In this document: positions 10,745 through 21,654 of the stretch, one piece after another | Layout of the letters: every line of letters begins with the position of its first letter | Numbering within the stretch: the stretch's first letter is position 1 | DNA from: Dryomyza anilis | Lineage: Eukaryota > Arthropoda > Insecta > Diptera > Dryomyzidae | Direction of reading: 5' to 3' | Length of the DNA stretch: 64,000 bases | NCBI GenBank assembly: GCA_951804985.1 | Contig: OX638135.1 | Location: 43,557,557 to 43,621,556 of the forward strand | The notes under the pieces: model-generated | What the model saw: only the letters and a program-made list of their open reading frames with translations | The model's database searches: none | Told to the model about the DNA's origin: nothing | Made by a program: the position numbers and the translations under genes

Positions 10745-11580
10745 TTTGGCAGCACCATTTCAGAAACTAATGAAATTTGGTAGCGTGGTTTTATGACTTG
10801 AAATTAAGAAAAATGCATAAAGTTTCACTAGCTTAACTTACTGTAACTTAGTAAGTAGTTAACTTACGGAATCCATTTAAACGACCATTCTTAAAATATG
10901 ATTATCTCTTTCTTAAAATTTTTAGAAAAATATATGTTAAAGACTATCCTTTTGCTAATAAACTGTCAAAATTTCAGAGTGGTGTTTGGGCTTGTTCTCG
11001 AGTTATTAATAAAAATGTTTTATAAAGTAGAAATTTTCATATCAAATTTTTATTATAAAATTTTGTAATTATTTTCTTTGTAATGTTATTAAACTATAAA
11101 AACGAATAAAATTTATTTTATAGCTTTTGAAACAAATAATTAATTTTGGGTGACCATATTTGTTAGGTGACCAACCGAAAATATAGATCATTGGCTGAAT
11201 TTTACTTTACCAGCCGAAGTGAAATATTTTTTTTCTTTTTCAAACTATCCCCTCTGTTTGGATTCAAAAGTAAAATAAATATGTAAATTAGGGTGCGGTC
11301 GGACCTGTGGTACCCTAGAAAAATCGAAAAACTTTACAACTACCTATATGAACATATAGGTACTCAAATGAAAGGTAATGATCTCACAGTAAGTTACAGT
11401 AAGTTAACCTAGTGGAACTTTGTGCATTTTTTGTGAGTTTTTCATATTTCAAGGACTCATATATCTGAAACCACTGCAGTTAGGAAACTGAAATTTTGCA
11501 TTTTTCTTAATTTCAAGTCATAAAACCACCCTACCAAATTTCATTAATTTCTGAGATGGTGCTGCCAAAATTTTAAAATT
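10745..11580. mobile_element. Inverted-repeat element of about 0.84 kb
   Basis: The left arm at about 10745-10855 (TTTGGCAGCACCATTTCAG, GGTGGTTTTATGACTTG or its variant, TAACTTACTGTAACTTA) returns inverted at about 11385-11580, including GAAATTTCATTAATTTCTGAG-type and GGTGCTGCCAAAA sequence. The right arm carries an extra ~75 bp around TCATATATCTGAAACC. The interior at 11190-11385 matches the diverged repeat at 3829. No transposase frame is visible, so it is non-autonomous. I cannot fix a target duplication. Confidence 0.6.
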
Positions 11581-11807
11581 TTCAGTTGATTTGACGTGGA
11601 ATAACCCATATATTAATAAATTTTTTAACTCTGTAATTAAAGACGGCGAAAAATATTAGCAAATGTCAAAACCTTTTATCGAAGTCGTTATGCAATGTTG
11701 CAACCATATAAAAATATGATACTACTTCTATGATCTTGATCCTAGAGTGCGCTTTTGGCTATTTAAAAATAAAAATCGTTTGAAGTTTCACTTTAAATTC
11801 AAAGTTT
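11581..11807. other. AT-rich spacer
   Basis: No gene or clear repeat is visible between the two inverted-repeat elements. Confidence 0.4.
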
Positions 11808-12283
11808 AAGACCAAATCGCAACTCTGCGTTAGGTCGGTCGTCCGTTTACCGACTTTGGCTATGCTTTGCTCAGGCGTTACGATCTCTGTCCACACAAAG
11901 CATCAGTACACTTTTTCAAGTCGCAATTAAGCATTGCGTTGCGGTTGCGTTTCGAACCGTTTTCTCTTATTCGCGGTATAAATAAACAATTTTCGCGCAC
12001 TAAAAATTAATTTTTTGTTCAAACAAAGTTTTTGTTATTGTTTTCAAATAATATTTTTAAGGAAACTAAATTCTATGAAATAACGATTAGTAAGAAAATG
12101 TCAAACGGACGACCTAGTAGAGAGTAATTCTACTTTTGCGTTGCTGATGCGTTTATGATATTTGTGAGAATTTACGATAAAAAGAATGAGGTCTAATTTC
12201 GGTTTGAATCATTGGTTTCTATAGATTCTACTTTTTCTGTCAACGCAAGCACGACCTAACGCACCGTTACGATTTGGCCTTTA
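11808..12283. mobile_element. MITE-like element with ~28-bp terminal inverted repeats
   Basis: CCAAATCGCAACTCTGCGTTAGGTCG near 11811 is matched, inverted and with a few mismatches, by CGACCTAACGCACCGTTACGATTTGGCC near 12252. A second inner pair, GGTCGTCCGTTT near 11842 and AAACGGACGACC near 12106, is also inverted. The ~475-bp length, inverted termini and lack of a coding frame fit a non-autonomous DNA element. The superfamily is unknown. Confidence 0.6.
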
Positions 12284-12526
12284 TAAATAAAATATGTGAA
12301 CACTAGACTCATTTAAATTTGTATGAAAAATCTAGAATTATTTTTTCTTTCGCTCCGCGTCCACATTTTGAAAATAGGCCCATTAAAACTGAGAAGAAGC
12401 TTTTAAAACCAAAAAAAAGGTGATATTGCGCAAAGTGCTTAATGGACATTTTTGAACATTTAACGACTATTTTCAATAAAATTATTATTACTCCAAGTAT
12501 AAAAAGACATCACTAGATTTTCTTTT
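12284..12526. other. Spacer without recognisable features
   Basis: AT-rich sequence between the MITE-like element and the intact mini-me-like copy. No feature supported. Confidence 0.4.
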
Positions 12527-13260
12527 TATACCCTACACTAAGAGTAAAAGGGTATATTCAGTTTGGTACGCCGTTTGTAACACCCAGAAGGAAGCATCTC
12601 CGGTATAGAAAAGTATACACATTCTTGATCAGCATGACCTCCTGAGTCGATTTGGCGATGGCCGTCTGTCCGTCCGTCTGTCTGTCCGTCTGTTGAAATC
12701 CCTACTACTTAAAAAATTAAAGAGTTAGATAAATGAAACTTATAATTTAGATTACCCATATACCTACGCTGTATGTGCGAAAAAAATGTCGAGATGGGTT
12801 AATTTTGACCTGTGATCTGACCATTTATATTTGAAAATACCTCATATTAAATTTACATCTACAGATCAATTTTACTGTATACGTGCTTTGGTGAACATTT
12901 TGGGCATATATATATATTGAAATCATGCTCAAATACATGAAAATAATGTTTTCCGCCGATACGACTTGTGGTTCCAAAAAAAAATCGAAATTCGGTAAAC
13001 ATACCCATTTTTAAATATGGGTATCAAATGAATGGAAATTCTTCAGCGATTGAAAGTTTGTAATTATTTTCAGGATTCGTATACCCTGGTGACCTATATA
13101 CCACTTTGAATGGTAACCACATATATGTGTAGGGTATTTATAATCGGCTTAGACCGACTATAATTGTGATATTCCTAACTATCATAATAACAACTTTTAT
13201 ATAATGTCCCTACTTTAAAATTTCCCATGTGATCTATTTTTCCCAACTTCTTTTTTTATT
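12527..13260 (+). mobile_element. mini-me/DINE-like element, uninterrupted relative of 2072
   Basis: It runs from TATACCCTACACTAAGAG through the core TTCTTGATCAGCATGACC, GAGTCGATTTGGCGATGG and a GTCY run (near 12661-12700) to GTGTAGGGTATTTATAATCGG and CCCATGTGATCTATTTTTCCC. It is collinear with 2072-3580 except that it lacks the fold-back insertion and shows the pre-insertion sequence at 13018-13033. It therefore serves as the empty-site control for that insertion. Confidence 0.75.
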
Positions 13261-13558
13261 TAATTTAAAATATCTTACTGAAATAATGGTTTTTAAAATT
13301 AAAAATGTTTAGTTAACCATTACAATTTCATGGCTTGCCAAACACGTTAAATGTAGACTTTTTTTGAGTATAGCAAATTTAACTGTTGAAATTTTTCTAA
13401 TATTGTTCTAATGAGTTTAAAATAATATTTTTGCATTATTGCACATACAAATATCTTCAAAACGATATATCACACTTAATTTTTCGGATATCGTATTATT
13501 AGTAGATAGTAAAATTATACACACATTGCCTAAAACACTCCCAACCCAAAAGTCGATG

Positions 13559-13680
13559 CCATTGGGATTTGGCCAGTACCCGCTTGCGTCATTGGACATC
13601 CAAAAAAATGTCCAAATCCCAATGGAACAGATTTGTCCAAAAAAATGGACGCAAGTGGTTTCTACTAAATCCCAATGAAA
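13559..13680. repeat. Compact nested inverted repeats
   Basis: CCATTGGGATTTGG near 13559 is inverted as CCAAATCCCAATGG near 13612. A further AAATCCCAATGAAAC lies near 13666, and CGCTTGCGTC and GACGCAAGTGG form an inner pair. The block can fold into alternative hairpins. No transposon boundary is clear. Confidence 0.55.
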
Positions 13681-15534
13681 CCAAACATGCAATAAAATGT
13701 ATGAAATAGGAATATAAAATAATTATTCAGAATATTCTTTTTAATCAAGAACATTTATATACATGAATTTATCATTTTATAAATTCGCGAGAGAACGAAA
13801 TTCAAAGAATTTTAAACAAATTCGAAAATTCACCAATGAATGAAATGAAAAATTTCCAGAGAGCATATTCTTTGGAGAATTAATGTTTTTCAAATATTCT
13901 ATTAACCCTGCTTTTTTGCGATTTTTAAAATTTTTATAATAAGTGTAATTATGAACATTTGATGCTTCAACTATTAAGTTTCTTCATATAATAGTATAAA
14001 AAAATTTATAAAAGTCCATATAATAATATAAAAAATTAAATTATAAGTAAACAATTTAATTTATAGTGAAATATCATATTTTATTGGTTTTTTATTATTA
14101 TTTACTGTTTCATAGTATTTAATGCATTTATAATCTAATCACACAAATTTAACTTTTAAAATGCAACATTCAAATAATATAAATTAATTGCTCGATGTTG
14201 CACAATGTTGCACACAACTGATGATCCTTTTATTAAAGTTTTTAATTTAAATATATAGATATATATTTTATATGAATATTTTATAATAAAGATATTTTAA
14301 ATATGTAAATATGAATTATTTTTTATTAAATAAAACTTTTAAATTACATTGCAAATTAAATGAAATAGTTTTTTTTAGTACAATATCAGTTTTATAAAAG
14401 AACCAACAATATGAATTTATATTGTCCTCTCACTTGCGCTCATCCATTAGACTTTACTTATTTCATTCTGCTTTGCGTTTGTGCATCACAGCAACAAAAT
14501 GTGTCAAATAATTGCTTTATTGTTTCTATGATTTTTCCTGAAACATTTGGGCAATCTTTATTTTTTTTCAAAATATCAAAACTTGTAGATTTTGAATCTT
14601 CAATTTTTGATATTCTTGGAAAAATGTTATCATTTTTCATTATTTTCTCATAATTCTGTTTATAAAAATCACAGACAGACATCGTTGCATTTTTTGCCTT
14701 TTTTGCAGTGTTGCCAAATTTAGTTGTTGTATAAATTAACGCACACATTGAAAGTTTTACGTTAATTGCATCTATACATTAATAAAAATTGCCAACTACT
14801 TTGCAAGTATTTAAAATTGTTCAACACAATCAAAGTTTCGCAACACATTCAAACTTTGACTTTTTGCAGTAAATATAAAATATATGTTTTCTTAATTTTA
14901 AGCAAAATTCTTATTTTTGGAATTAACATGATTTTTAAATAATGTATGTGCCATGATTAATTAATGTTTTGAATTATGAAAAATATTTTTTAAGTTATTT
15001 CCAAAAAACTTTAAATTCAATTTTTAATATTTATCTGAATTAAAAACAAAATATCCAAAACATTATAATAATTACATTAAAATATAATATTGTAAACATT
15101 TATAGCTAACTCTAAAAATTATATCAAACATAAAAATTAATTTTCAAAAAATTCAAATATTTTTTTTTATTGTTAAATTATATTTAAGCTTATGTTTTTT
15201 ATTGTCAAAAACATTTAAAATCAGAATTAAAAATTGGTTTTTAAAAAATTTCAAATATATTGCATTATTAATGAATATTTTCTCAATCAGTTGAATCAGA
15301 AAATTTTTGTAATCATTCGTTTGAAAAAAAGTACAACAACAATTTAAATTGATTTAAAAAAATAATACAAACATAAAATTTAACTTATTAATTTATAAGT
15401 ATTTAATTTATGGTTATCCACAGCATAGTCCAAACTAACTATCAAAATTATTATAGTTACGTACTTAAATAAAAATATTTAAAAAAAAATAAAAAAAACG
15501 TAGATTCACATATTATAAAGAAATAAAAAACTAC
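13681..15534. other. AT-rich region without recognisable genes
   Basis: About 1.85 kb of AT-rich DNA. Opposing open frames near 14411-14748 overlap each other, are low in complexity and carry no motif I know. No terminal repeats seen. Confidence 0.5.
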
Positions 15535-15595
15535 TTAAAAATAATATTTCTATCAAGCGTTTTTATCAATCGCTTGATAGAAATATTATTTTTAA
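15535..15595. repeat. Perfect 25-bp hairpin with 11-nt loop
   Basis: The arm at 15535-15559, containing ATTTCTATCAAGCG, is matched without mismatch by 15571-15595, containing CGCTTGATAGAAAT. The loop is TTTTTATCAAT. Pairing extends further outward if a 3-nt bulge is allowed. It is AT-rich and lies 60 bp upstream of the Helitron-like terminus. It could be a transposon remnant or a hairpin RNA source. Confidence 0.75.
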
Positions 15596-15656
15596 ACCAA
15601 GTATTTTTTTATTTATTTTACTAATATAAGTATATTTTATTTATTTTACTAATATA

Positions 15657-15785
15657 TCCTATATATAAAACTCTTGGTCCGTCTGTCTGTTTGTTCCAGC
15701 ATCACGTCTAAACCGCTGTACCGATTTGACTGAAATACTGTGGATACTATGGAATCCGGAGGGTAACATATGCTATATATGAGCG
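15657..15785 (+). mobile_element. Helitron-type 5' terminus
   Basis: After a host-type A the sequence starts TCCTATATATAAAACTC, then GGTCCGTCTGTCTGTTTG, and GTCTAAACCGCTGTACCG leading into GATTTGACTGAAAT. This order (TC start, TATATAAAA, GTCTGTCTG, then CGCTGaACCGATTT) is familiar from 5' ends of insect Helitrons. No Rep/helicase frame follows, so the element is non-autonomous or its interior has been replaced. The best candidate for the matching 3' end is at 59265-59297. Confidence 0.6.
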
Positions 15786-15980
15786 GGATTAAGTGATAAT
15801 CATTTGCAAAAACAAGACAAGAAATGGTCTTGCCCGCTAAGTCTTGCTCTTGTTCTTGCGTAGGTACATATGATCTTCTTCTTGGTCTTGCAAAACCGTT
15901 CTTACTCTTGCTTGCAAGAATCTTTCAAAATTTTACTTCTTAAATTTTAAATAAAAGATGGTATACAAATATCTTTCAAA
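15786..15980. repeat. TTGCTC/TTGTTC-rich module, copy 1
   Basis: A ~190-bp block with AATCATTTGCAA, CGCTAAGTCTTGCTCTTG, TTGCTTGCAAGAATC and TTTTAAATTTTAAATAAAAGAT. A clearly related block lies at 55880-56080, on the far side of the nested cluster, and a third, shorter one at 58345-58525. The three share CTTGTTCTTGC-type repeats. Confidence 0.7.
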
Positions 15981-16002
15981 TATCTCAGAACACTCGCAAC
16001 CA

Positions 16003-16401
16003 AATTGATCATGTTGTGATTGACGGAAGGCACGCTGTGTGTGTGATGGATGTACGCTCGATCCGAAATACCAACGAACAAGCCTATGCCGCTCGACGCT
16101 CACACCTGCTTGCTCAAGGCACTCCCCCTCTCGATGATATATGCGCGCAGTGGACACACGTCTCCCGCTCAATGTGTACGGCTGCCGAAGAGGTGCTTGG
16201 ATTCCAACGCCCACTACGAAACAAGTGGTATGACGAAGAGTGTCGCGCAGCCATTGCAGAGAAAGACGCTGCATATAGAGCCACCCTGCAGTCGGTAGTT
16301 ACGCGAGCCGCTAAAGAGCGATACAGTGAGAAGAGGAAGGAGGAGAGACATCTTTTTAGGTGCAAGAAAAGAGAATTAGAAAGACGCGAGTGTGAAGATA
16401 T
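16003..16401 (+). pseudogene. Element A (RTE-like LINE) endonuclease end and linker, split by gypsy1
   Basis: The plus-strand frame reads [18 protein letters not shown], the end of an endonuclease/exonuclease/phosphatase domain. The usual SDH segment has been deleted. A linker follows with NKWYDEECRAAIAEKDAAYR and a basic stretch, REEKR-type, before the frame is cut at 16401. Gypsy1 enters at 16402 between the 4-bp duplication ATAT (16398-16401 and 22915-22918), and the LINE frame resumes beyond it with RNEARKFYQKIRR. The copy is 5'-truncated. The family is common in dipteran genomes, often annotated by its endonuclease; the RTE assignment is my inference, supported by the GTAA-repeat tail at 54883. 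Confidence 0.75.
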
Positions 16402-17270
16402 TGTTACGAAAATTCAGGCTACGGAAAACTGTTCTATGAGTTCGTATCGCTGGATTGTGTACAAAATAAAACACACTAATATTTGGTTGGTTTTAACTAG
16501 TATTATTTCAACTAGTATTAATTAACTTTATTTACTTAAATAACAACTTAATAACAATCACTTATATAGTAGCCGCGGTAGCTCAGTGGTTAGTGCGTTG
16601 GACTGCGAGCCGAAAGGTCCCCGGTTCAAGCCTGGACTGGGGCTAACAACATCTTTTCATAGAAACATTTTTCTATACCGCGCTACCTCTCGTCAGTAAA
16701 TGGCAAACCTACGAGAGTAAAACCATTGCCTATGAAAAAGCTCTCACCCGCCGTTCGGATTCGGCAATAAACTGTAGGTCCCACCACTTTGAGTACAAAT
16801 ATAACACGCACAGCTCAAAATGGTGAGAGAGCTCGGCCGAAGTTCTATACAGGACTGTAGCGCCAAACTATTATATTATTATTATTATATCCACTGCTGT
16901 ATTACTACAAGTTATCTTGACAATGTTCGCTCACGAGATGCACTAGTTCACTATCAAATCACAACTGAAGTACAGTGCCACAGATGCGCGGCCTTATATA
17001 CTGCTGGCATCAGTTGGACACGTTTCGACAAGCTTCGACTTGTTTCGAGAACCTTCTACTCGTTTCGTGAATGACGCATGCTATTGGCATCTCATTCGCA
17101 CTCATGTGTTTTATTGCGCTGATCTTCCATCTCTTTCTCGCACACTGTCTCAGTGCGCTGAATGATATTCCGTCTCTTTCTAACACATGCTTAGTGCGCT
17201 GAATTGTCTTGCGTCTCATTAATTATTGTTGATTGCTTGCACTATAGGGCAAATAACATCATTTCGTAAC
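16402..17270 (-). repeat. Gypsy1 3' LTR, unit 1 (interrupted by SINE T1)
   Basis: It begins TGTTACGAAAATTCAG and ends ATCATTTCGTAACA, matching the uninterrupted 534-bp LTR at 22381-22914. The SINE splits it after CAATCACTTATA. Gypsy1 genes are on the minus strand, so this is the 3' LTR. A purine tract (AGGTGGAGGGCAG on the minus strand, 17271-17283) sits just inside it as the polypurine tract. Confidence 0.9.
16571..16886 (+). mobile_element. tRNA-derived SINE, copy T1
   Basis: The head at 16571-16645 looks like a tRNA gene. It has an A box (TAGCTCAGTGG), an anticodon-like loop CTGCGAG, and a B box (GGTTCAAGCCT). With GCG at the anticodon position it is tRNA-Arg-like. The acceptor and T stems pair poorly, so it is not a working tRNA. 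A ~225-bp unrelated body with AACATCTTTTCATAGAAAC follows, ending in an ATT-rich tail. TTATA-type sequence flanks it in the gypsy1 LTR. Copies T2 and T3 lie at 28405 and 41083, and the three mark the ends of the tandem duplication. Confidence 0.85.
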
Positions 17271-17308
17271 ACTGCCCTCCACCTAAATCTGTTCGTCCCG
17301 AACAGATG

Positions 17309-17640
17309 TTAATCCTCTCTCTCTCTGAATGGCGCCAACCTTTCTAAATGTACTACTTTCATTTTTCGTCTAACGCCTGCAGTATTCTGAATCCGATACA
17401 CGACATCGTTAATTCTTTTAATTATCTTATATGGTCCTTCCCAGTGTGTTTCTAGCTTAGGGGATAAGCCTTTCTTCCTTTGTGGGTTATAGAGCAAAAC
17501 AAGCTCTCCTTCCGTAAATCCCTCTGTATTTGTGCGCAAGTCGTATTTGACCTTCATCTTATCACTCGCAAATTGTGTACGCTGTCTTACAAATTGATGC
17601 ACTTCGTTCATTTCTTCACTTTTTTTAATTTCAAAAACGC
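17309..17640 (-). pseudogene. Gypsy1 integrase C-terminal fragment, unit 1
   Basis: A minus-strand frame of about 100 codons reads KVKYDLRTNTEGFTEGELV, LSPKLETHWEGPYKIIKR and a basic end, the C-terminal GPY/F-type domain of a gypsy integrase that follows the catalytic core. The zinc finger and DDE core are absent. The frame is joined directly, near 17611-17640, to the connection region of the reverse transcriptase, so an internal deletion removed RNase H and most of integrase. The same deletion is present in unit 2, so it predates the duplication. It ends close to the polypurine tract and 3' LTR. Confidence 0.85.
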
Positions 17641-18573
17641 CCTTTCTTGATCATCACCCCATTGAAATGCGCGGTTAATTCTTGTCAATTCGTGAGACTG
17701 CTAGCAACATTGGCAAAACTTGGAACAAATCGCCTGTAGTATGTACATAGCCCCAAGAACCTTCGAAGGTCATGTAGGTTCTGTGGTCTGGGCCACTCTT
17801 TTACGGCAACTATTTTATCCTCGTCGGTATGTACACCTTCTGTGGTAACTCGATGACCCAGATATTTGACTTCTTTCTTAAAAAGTGAACATTTCTTTGG
17901 GCTAAGTTTCAGTCCCGCACTTTCAAATCGAAGAAAAACTTCTTCTAGATTTCTTAGATGTTCATTGAAATCCTTGCCCATAACAATTATGTCATCAAGG
18001 TATACCAGACATGTTTTCCAGTGTAAACCTTTTAATACGAGCTCCATTAACCGCTCGAATGTAGCTGGGGCATTGCACAGTCCAAATGGTATTACCAGAA
18101 ATTGCCATAGTCCATCGCCAGTACTGAATGCGGTCTTCTCTCGATCGTTCTTATCGATTTCTACCTGCCAGTAACCGCTTTGCAAGTCTAACGTAGAAAA
18201 CCATTTTGCATTAGAAAGTGTATCCAAGGTATCGTCGATTCTAGGCAATGGATAGCTATCCTTCTTGGTTACATCATTTAACTTTCGGTAATCAACGCAA
18301 AACCGCGTACTACCATCCTTCCTTTTAACCAACACCACTGGTGAGCTCCATAGGCTTTCTGATGGTTCCACGACACCATTTTTGTCCATCTCTTCGATTA
18401 AATGTGACACTTCATCCCGTCTGGCAAGTGGTACTCTTCGCGGTGCTTGACGAATTGGTTTATAGTCACAAGTGTCTATTCGATGTTTTACGATGGAAGT
18501 TCTTCCGTCGTATTGGCCTTTAGTAGCGAATACATACCAGTGTTTATCAATTAGTTGTTGTACTTTACCCTTT
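17641..18573 (-). pseudogene. Gypsy1 reverse transcriptase, unit 1
   Basis: A gypsy-type RT on the minus strand. Counting from 18410, residues 38-44 are CVDYRKL, 74-80 are LDLQSGY (first catalytic Asp), 109-117 are FGLCNAPAT, and 137-140 are the YLDD catalytic pair. LGHRVTTEGV and FLGLCTYYRRF follow. The frame remains open upstream through KHRIDTCDYKPIRQAPRR to about 18573. A single A missing near 17705 relative to unit 2 shifts the frame and ends the protein early. RNase H and integrase core are deleted. This copy cannot support transposition. Confidence 0.9.
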
Positions 18574-18880
18574 TTATTTATCTATTTGCGGTGTATTGTT
18601 GATTTTTGATTGACTTGCTTCACAATTTATTATCGGAGATGCCTCTTGACACCTATCTATTACTGTTCCCTTTTTAATTAATTTGGACGAGTTTTCCATG
18701 TTGAGAACTCTTATTGGAACAACTTTGTCTTTTGTCGCTTCAACTAATGTTCCTCCGACAACAATATTACTTCTGCTCATTTGCTCATCATTCGCTTCTA
18801 TAACCCACAACTTGCTTATCCCACAATCTCCATTTAATTTCGCCCAAACAATTGCTTCTGAATTAGGTGGTATTTTTCTA
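18574..18880 (-). pseudogene. Gypsy1 protease-RT linker, unit 1
   Basis: A minus-strand frame of 78 codons reads SRSNIVVGGTLVEATKD and IPVRVLN-like sequence typical of the region between protease and RT in gypsy polyproteins. It is closed by a stop at 18574, just before the RT frame, and its upstream end is cut at 18871-18880 by the insertion of LINE-C. Confidence 0.7.
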
Positions 18881-19008
18881 TTTTTTTTTTTTTTAATAAT
18901 AATCGAGTTTTAGCTAATAAAGCTAGCTTGCACTTTCACAGCATAATGCTGGAAAATATTTACCCACTAAATTAGTTGGGCTCGTGAACAACACATGCAT
19001 TTGTTACA

Positions 19009-20396
19009 TTATAGTTTAAATCTACATTTGAGTTGATTTTTTGACAGATTTATATTATACTGTGGACAATTATTAACTAAATTACACATTCGATTGAAGG
19101 GTGAAGCAGCTACATAATTAGTTCTACTATAAGGTACATAAAAAAGAACATCACGATGTCTGCTACTTCTATGATTATGGTTAAAACTAATATAGTTAAG
19201 AAGCTCGGGTGAATCAAGTCTACCGGTTATTAATTGATGTATGTAAATGATATCGGCAATCTGTCTGCGCTCGTCAAGAGTCTTTAAATTTAGTAGTTTC
19301 AGACGATCTACGTATGGAGGAAAATGTAAGTTATCCATCCAATTTAAACCCTTGAGAGCGAAACGTACGAAGTTTTTCTGTATCCTTTCGATTCGGTCAT
19401 TATGTACCTTGTAGAAAGGAGACCATACTTGACTTGCATATTCTAATTGTGAACGAACCAGAGTGCAATATAGAGTCAAAGTTGTAAGGGGACTATTAAA
19501 TTCTTTAGCCCATCGTTTGATAAAACCAAGTAATGATGAGGCTTTTTTACATATATTTTCAATATGTAAATTAAACGATAAATTTGTATCGACAAACACA
19601 CAAGATCTTTCACCACGTGCACCCGATTTAAAATTTTCTCTTTTAGTGAATAGTTGTATTCTAGTTTATTTCTTTTGCGAGAAAATGTCATGGCTTGACA
19701 CTTTTCTGGATTAAGAATCAAGTTATTCTTACAACACCACGTTTCAAATGATTTTAAGTCGGACTGAAGTATATGAACGTCCTTATCGTCATTTATTGAT
19801 TTATATATTTTCATATCATCGGCAAAAATTAATAGATGCGAGTACTTAATGTTGTATATCACATCATTAATAGCCAGTATAAATAACAGTGGACCAAGAT
19901 GACTACCCTGGGGTACCCCAGATGTTGCAATAAATGGCGAAGATAAATTATTTCTGAATCGTATTTGATATGACCGATCAGATAAATAGAATCCTATCCA
20001 CTTAACAAAGAATTCGGGAAATCCCAGTACCTTTAGTTTGAATAAAATTAAGTTATGAGGAAGTTTATCGAAAGCTTTACTGAAATCTGTGTAAATGCAG
20101 TAGACTTGTTTTCCTGATTCTATTGAACTTATTGCAAATGAAGTGAAGTCTAATAGATTAGATACTGTGGATCTTCCGGTTACAAATCCGTGCTGACGTG
20201 TGGTAATTACATCTCTACAGTGGATTTTAACTTGATCATATACAATACGTTCAAACAATTTTGGTATTGATGACAATTTAGCGATTGGCCTATAGTTATT
20301 TACATCATTTTTACACCCCTTTTTAATAATTGGGCTTATAAATGAGTTTTTCCAAAATATTGGGAAATTACTTTCATTTATTGATTTATTAAATAT
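19009..20396 (-). pseudogene. LINE-C reverse transcriptase and C-terminal region, unit 1
   Basis: The RT blocks in order are NNYRPIAKLSSIPKLFERI, GFVTGRSTVSNLLDF, YTDFSKAFDKLPHNLI (first catalytic Asp), SGVPQGSHLGPLLF and LLIFADDMKIYK (FADD form of the YxDD catalytic block). The frame changes near 19476-19600. A C-terminal domain at 19009-19599 follows, with LTLYCTLVRSQLEYASQVW and LKTLDERRQIADIIYIHQL, both usual in Jockey/CR1-type LINEs. It would copy its own RNA by target-primed reverse transcription if intact. The frameshift makes it inactive as written. Confidence 0.88.
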
Positions 20397-21640
20397 GGAA
20401 CAAAGTGGTTACATAACGAAGTACCACATTTCTTTATAACTGTTGCCGGGATACCGTCTGGTCCAGAACTAAAATCATCATCAATCGTCGAAATATATTG
20501 CAAAATCTGCTCCGGAGAAAATGATATAGGGACTAATGAAGTTTTAGGAGCAGAACGCATGTAATCAAAGTAATTAACATCGGTTATAAAAGAATCATTA
20601 GAGAATGATTGTTTAAACAGACTTGCAAATAGGCCACATATGACATTAGGGTCGCTAGTGAATCCATCATTATTTTTAAAAGAAGCAGGAAAACCATCGC
20701 TCTTTTTTTTAGTATTGATGAAACCCCAGAACTTTTTTGGATCTGATAAAATTTGTATCTTCATTTTATCAATATACTCAGTGTAAAGAATTTTAGATAT
20801 AGACTGGAATTCCAGAAACAATTTGTTGTATGTTTCTTGGTCACTTGGGTCTTGACTGCTGACATATCTATTCCATGCTCTATTCCTAGAGTTACGTAGC
20901 ATCTTCAATTCCTTAGTGTACCAGGGATACGATGAGATCTTAGTGAACTTAAGGCTATATGGTACAGATAGTGTTATGCAGGAAAAGAGTTCATGGTAAA
21001 AATAGTTTATGACAACATCAAGTTCATTATCATTAATATAGTCTGATATTAAATCAATTTTAGCAGACAACAATTCATTTAACAATGAAAAGTTGGATTT
21101 TTTAAAATTAAATTCATAAGCCTTGTCTGCAGATTTACTATTAATGATATTCGCTCTATCAGATTGATAAAATATTGTTAGAGGCGGATGATATGCATCA
21201 ATCTCCATAAGAACATTCGTCGAATTTGTAACTACAACATTGTTACTATCTGTAGTAAATACTAAGTCAAGTTGTCGTTCCAGACAATTAGTAATACAAC
21301 TTACTTGTTGTAAGTCAGATGATATAGTGTCAACAAAAATCTGTTCTTGTCGAGATTTAGAGTTAGACGCACAGAAATATGTGTCGTCGTCAGAGTTATT
21401 CCATATTAAATCTGGTAAATTAAAATCACCTAAAAGTATGATATCATCAGAACTATTAAGCATTTCCAATACAAAATCTATGGAGTTAGATAAGGTCTCA
21501 TAGACTTCTACGCTACTTTTCGGAGGAATGTAAGCGTTTAAGACATATACACAGGAATTGTGAAGTACAATCCTAACACAAATAAGCTCTAATGAAGCAG
21601 CAATTCGAATTTCTAATAAGGAACTTATTAAATTGTTCTT
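20378..21640 (-). pseudogene. LINE-C endonuclease (partial) and RT N-terminus, unit 1
   Basis: The frame is open from about 21620 down to 20378. It shows CVYVLNAYIPPKSSVEVYE and ILLGDFNLPDLIW (GDFN block of the apurinic-type endonuclease), LDLVFTTDS and DAYHPPLTIFY in place of the usual SDH block. A linker and SGPDGIPATVIKKC, the start of the RT, follow. The first third of the endonuclease is missing because of 5' truncation. Near 20400 a one-base change breaks the link to the RT frame, and the break is identical in unit 2. Confidence 0.85.
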
Positions 21641-21654
21641 TATTGCTATTATTT

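Larger units (their letters stand above)
18881..21649 (-). mobile_element. LINE-C (Jockey/CR1-type), unit 1, inserted in gypsy1
   Basis: A 2.77-kb LINE on the minus strand. Its 3' end is the T-run at 18881-18894 (poly-A on the sense strand), and its 5' end is at about 21649. TATTTTT at 18871-18877 and 21650-21656 is a probable target duplication. The coding region covers the C-terminal part of the endonuclease, the RT and a C-terminal domain, so the copy is 5'-truncated. Frameshifts near 19600 and 20400 are shared with unit 2 and predate the duplication. Confidence 0.9.

Noticed and set aside
10368..10796. 142-codon open frame as a host gene
   Set aside because: Background amino acid composition, no motif, and its end overlaps an inverted-repeat element.
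16571..16645. Functional tRNA gene at the three SINE heads
   Set aside because: A and B boxes are present, but acceptor and T stems pair poorly, the same ~225-bp tail follows each copy, and the copies sit inside other transposons.
17866..18174. Plus-strand frames over gypsy1 RT (also 29698-30006)
   Set aside because: Antisense shadows of the RT, identical in both units because the DNA is duplicated.
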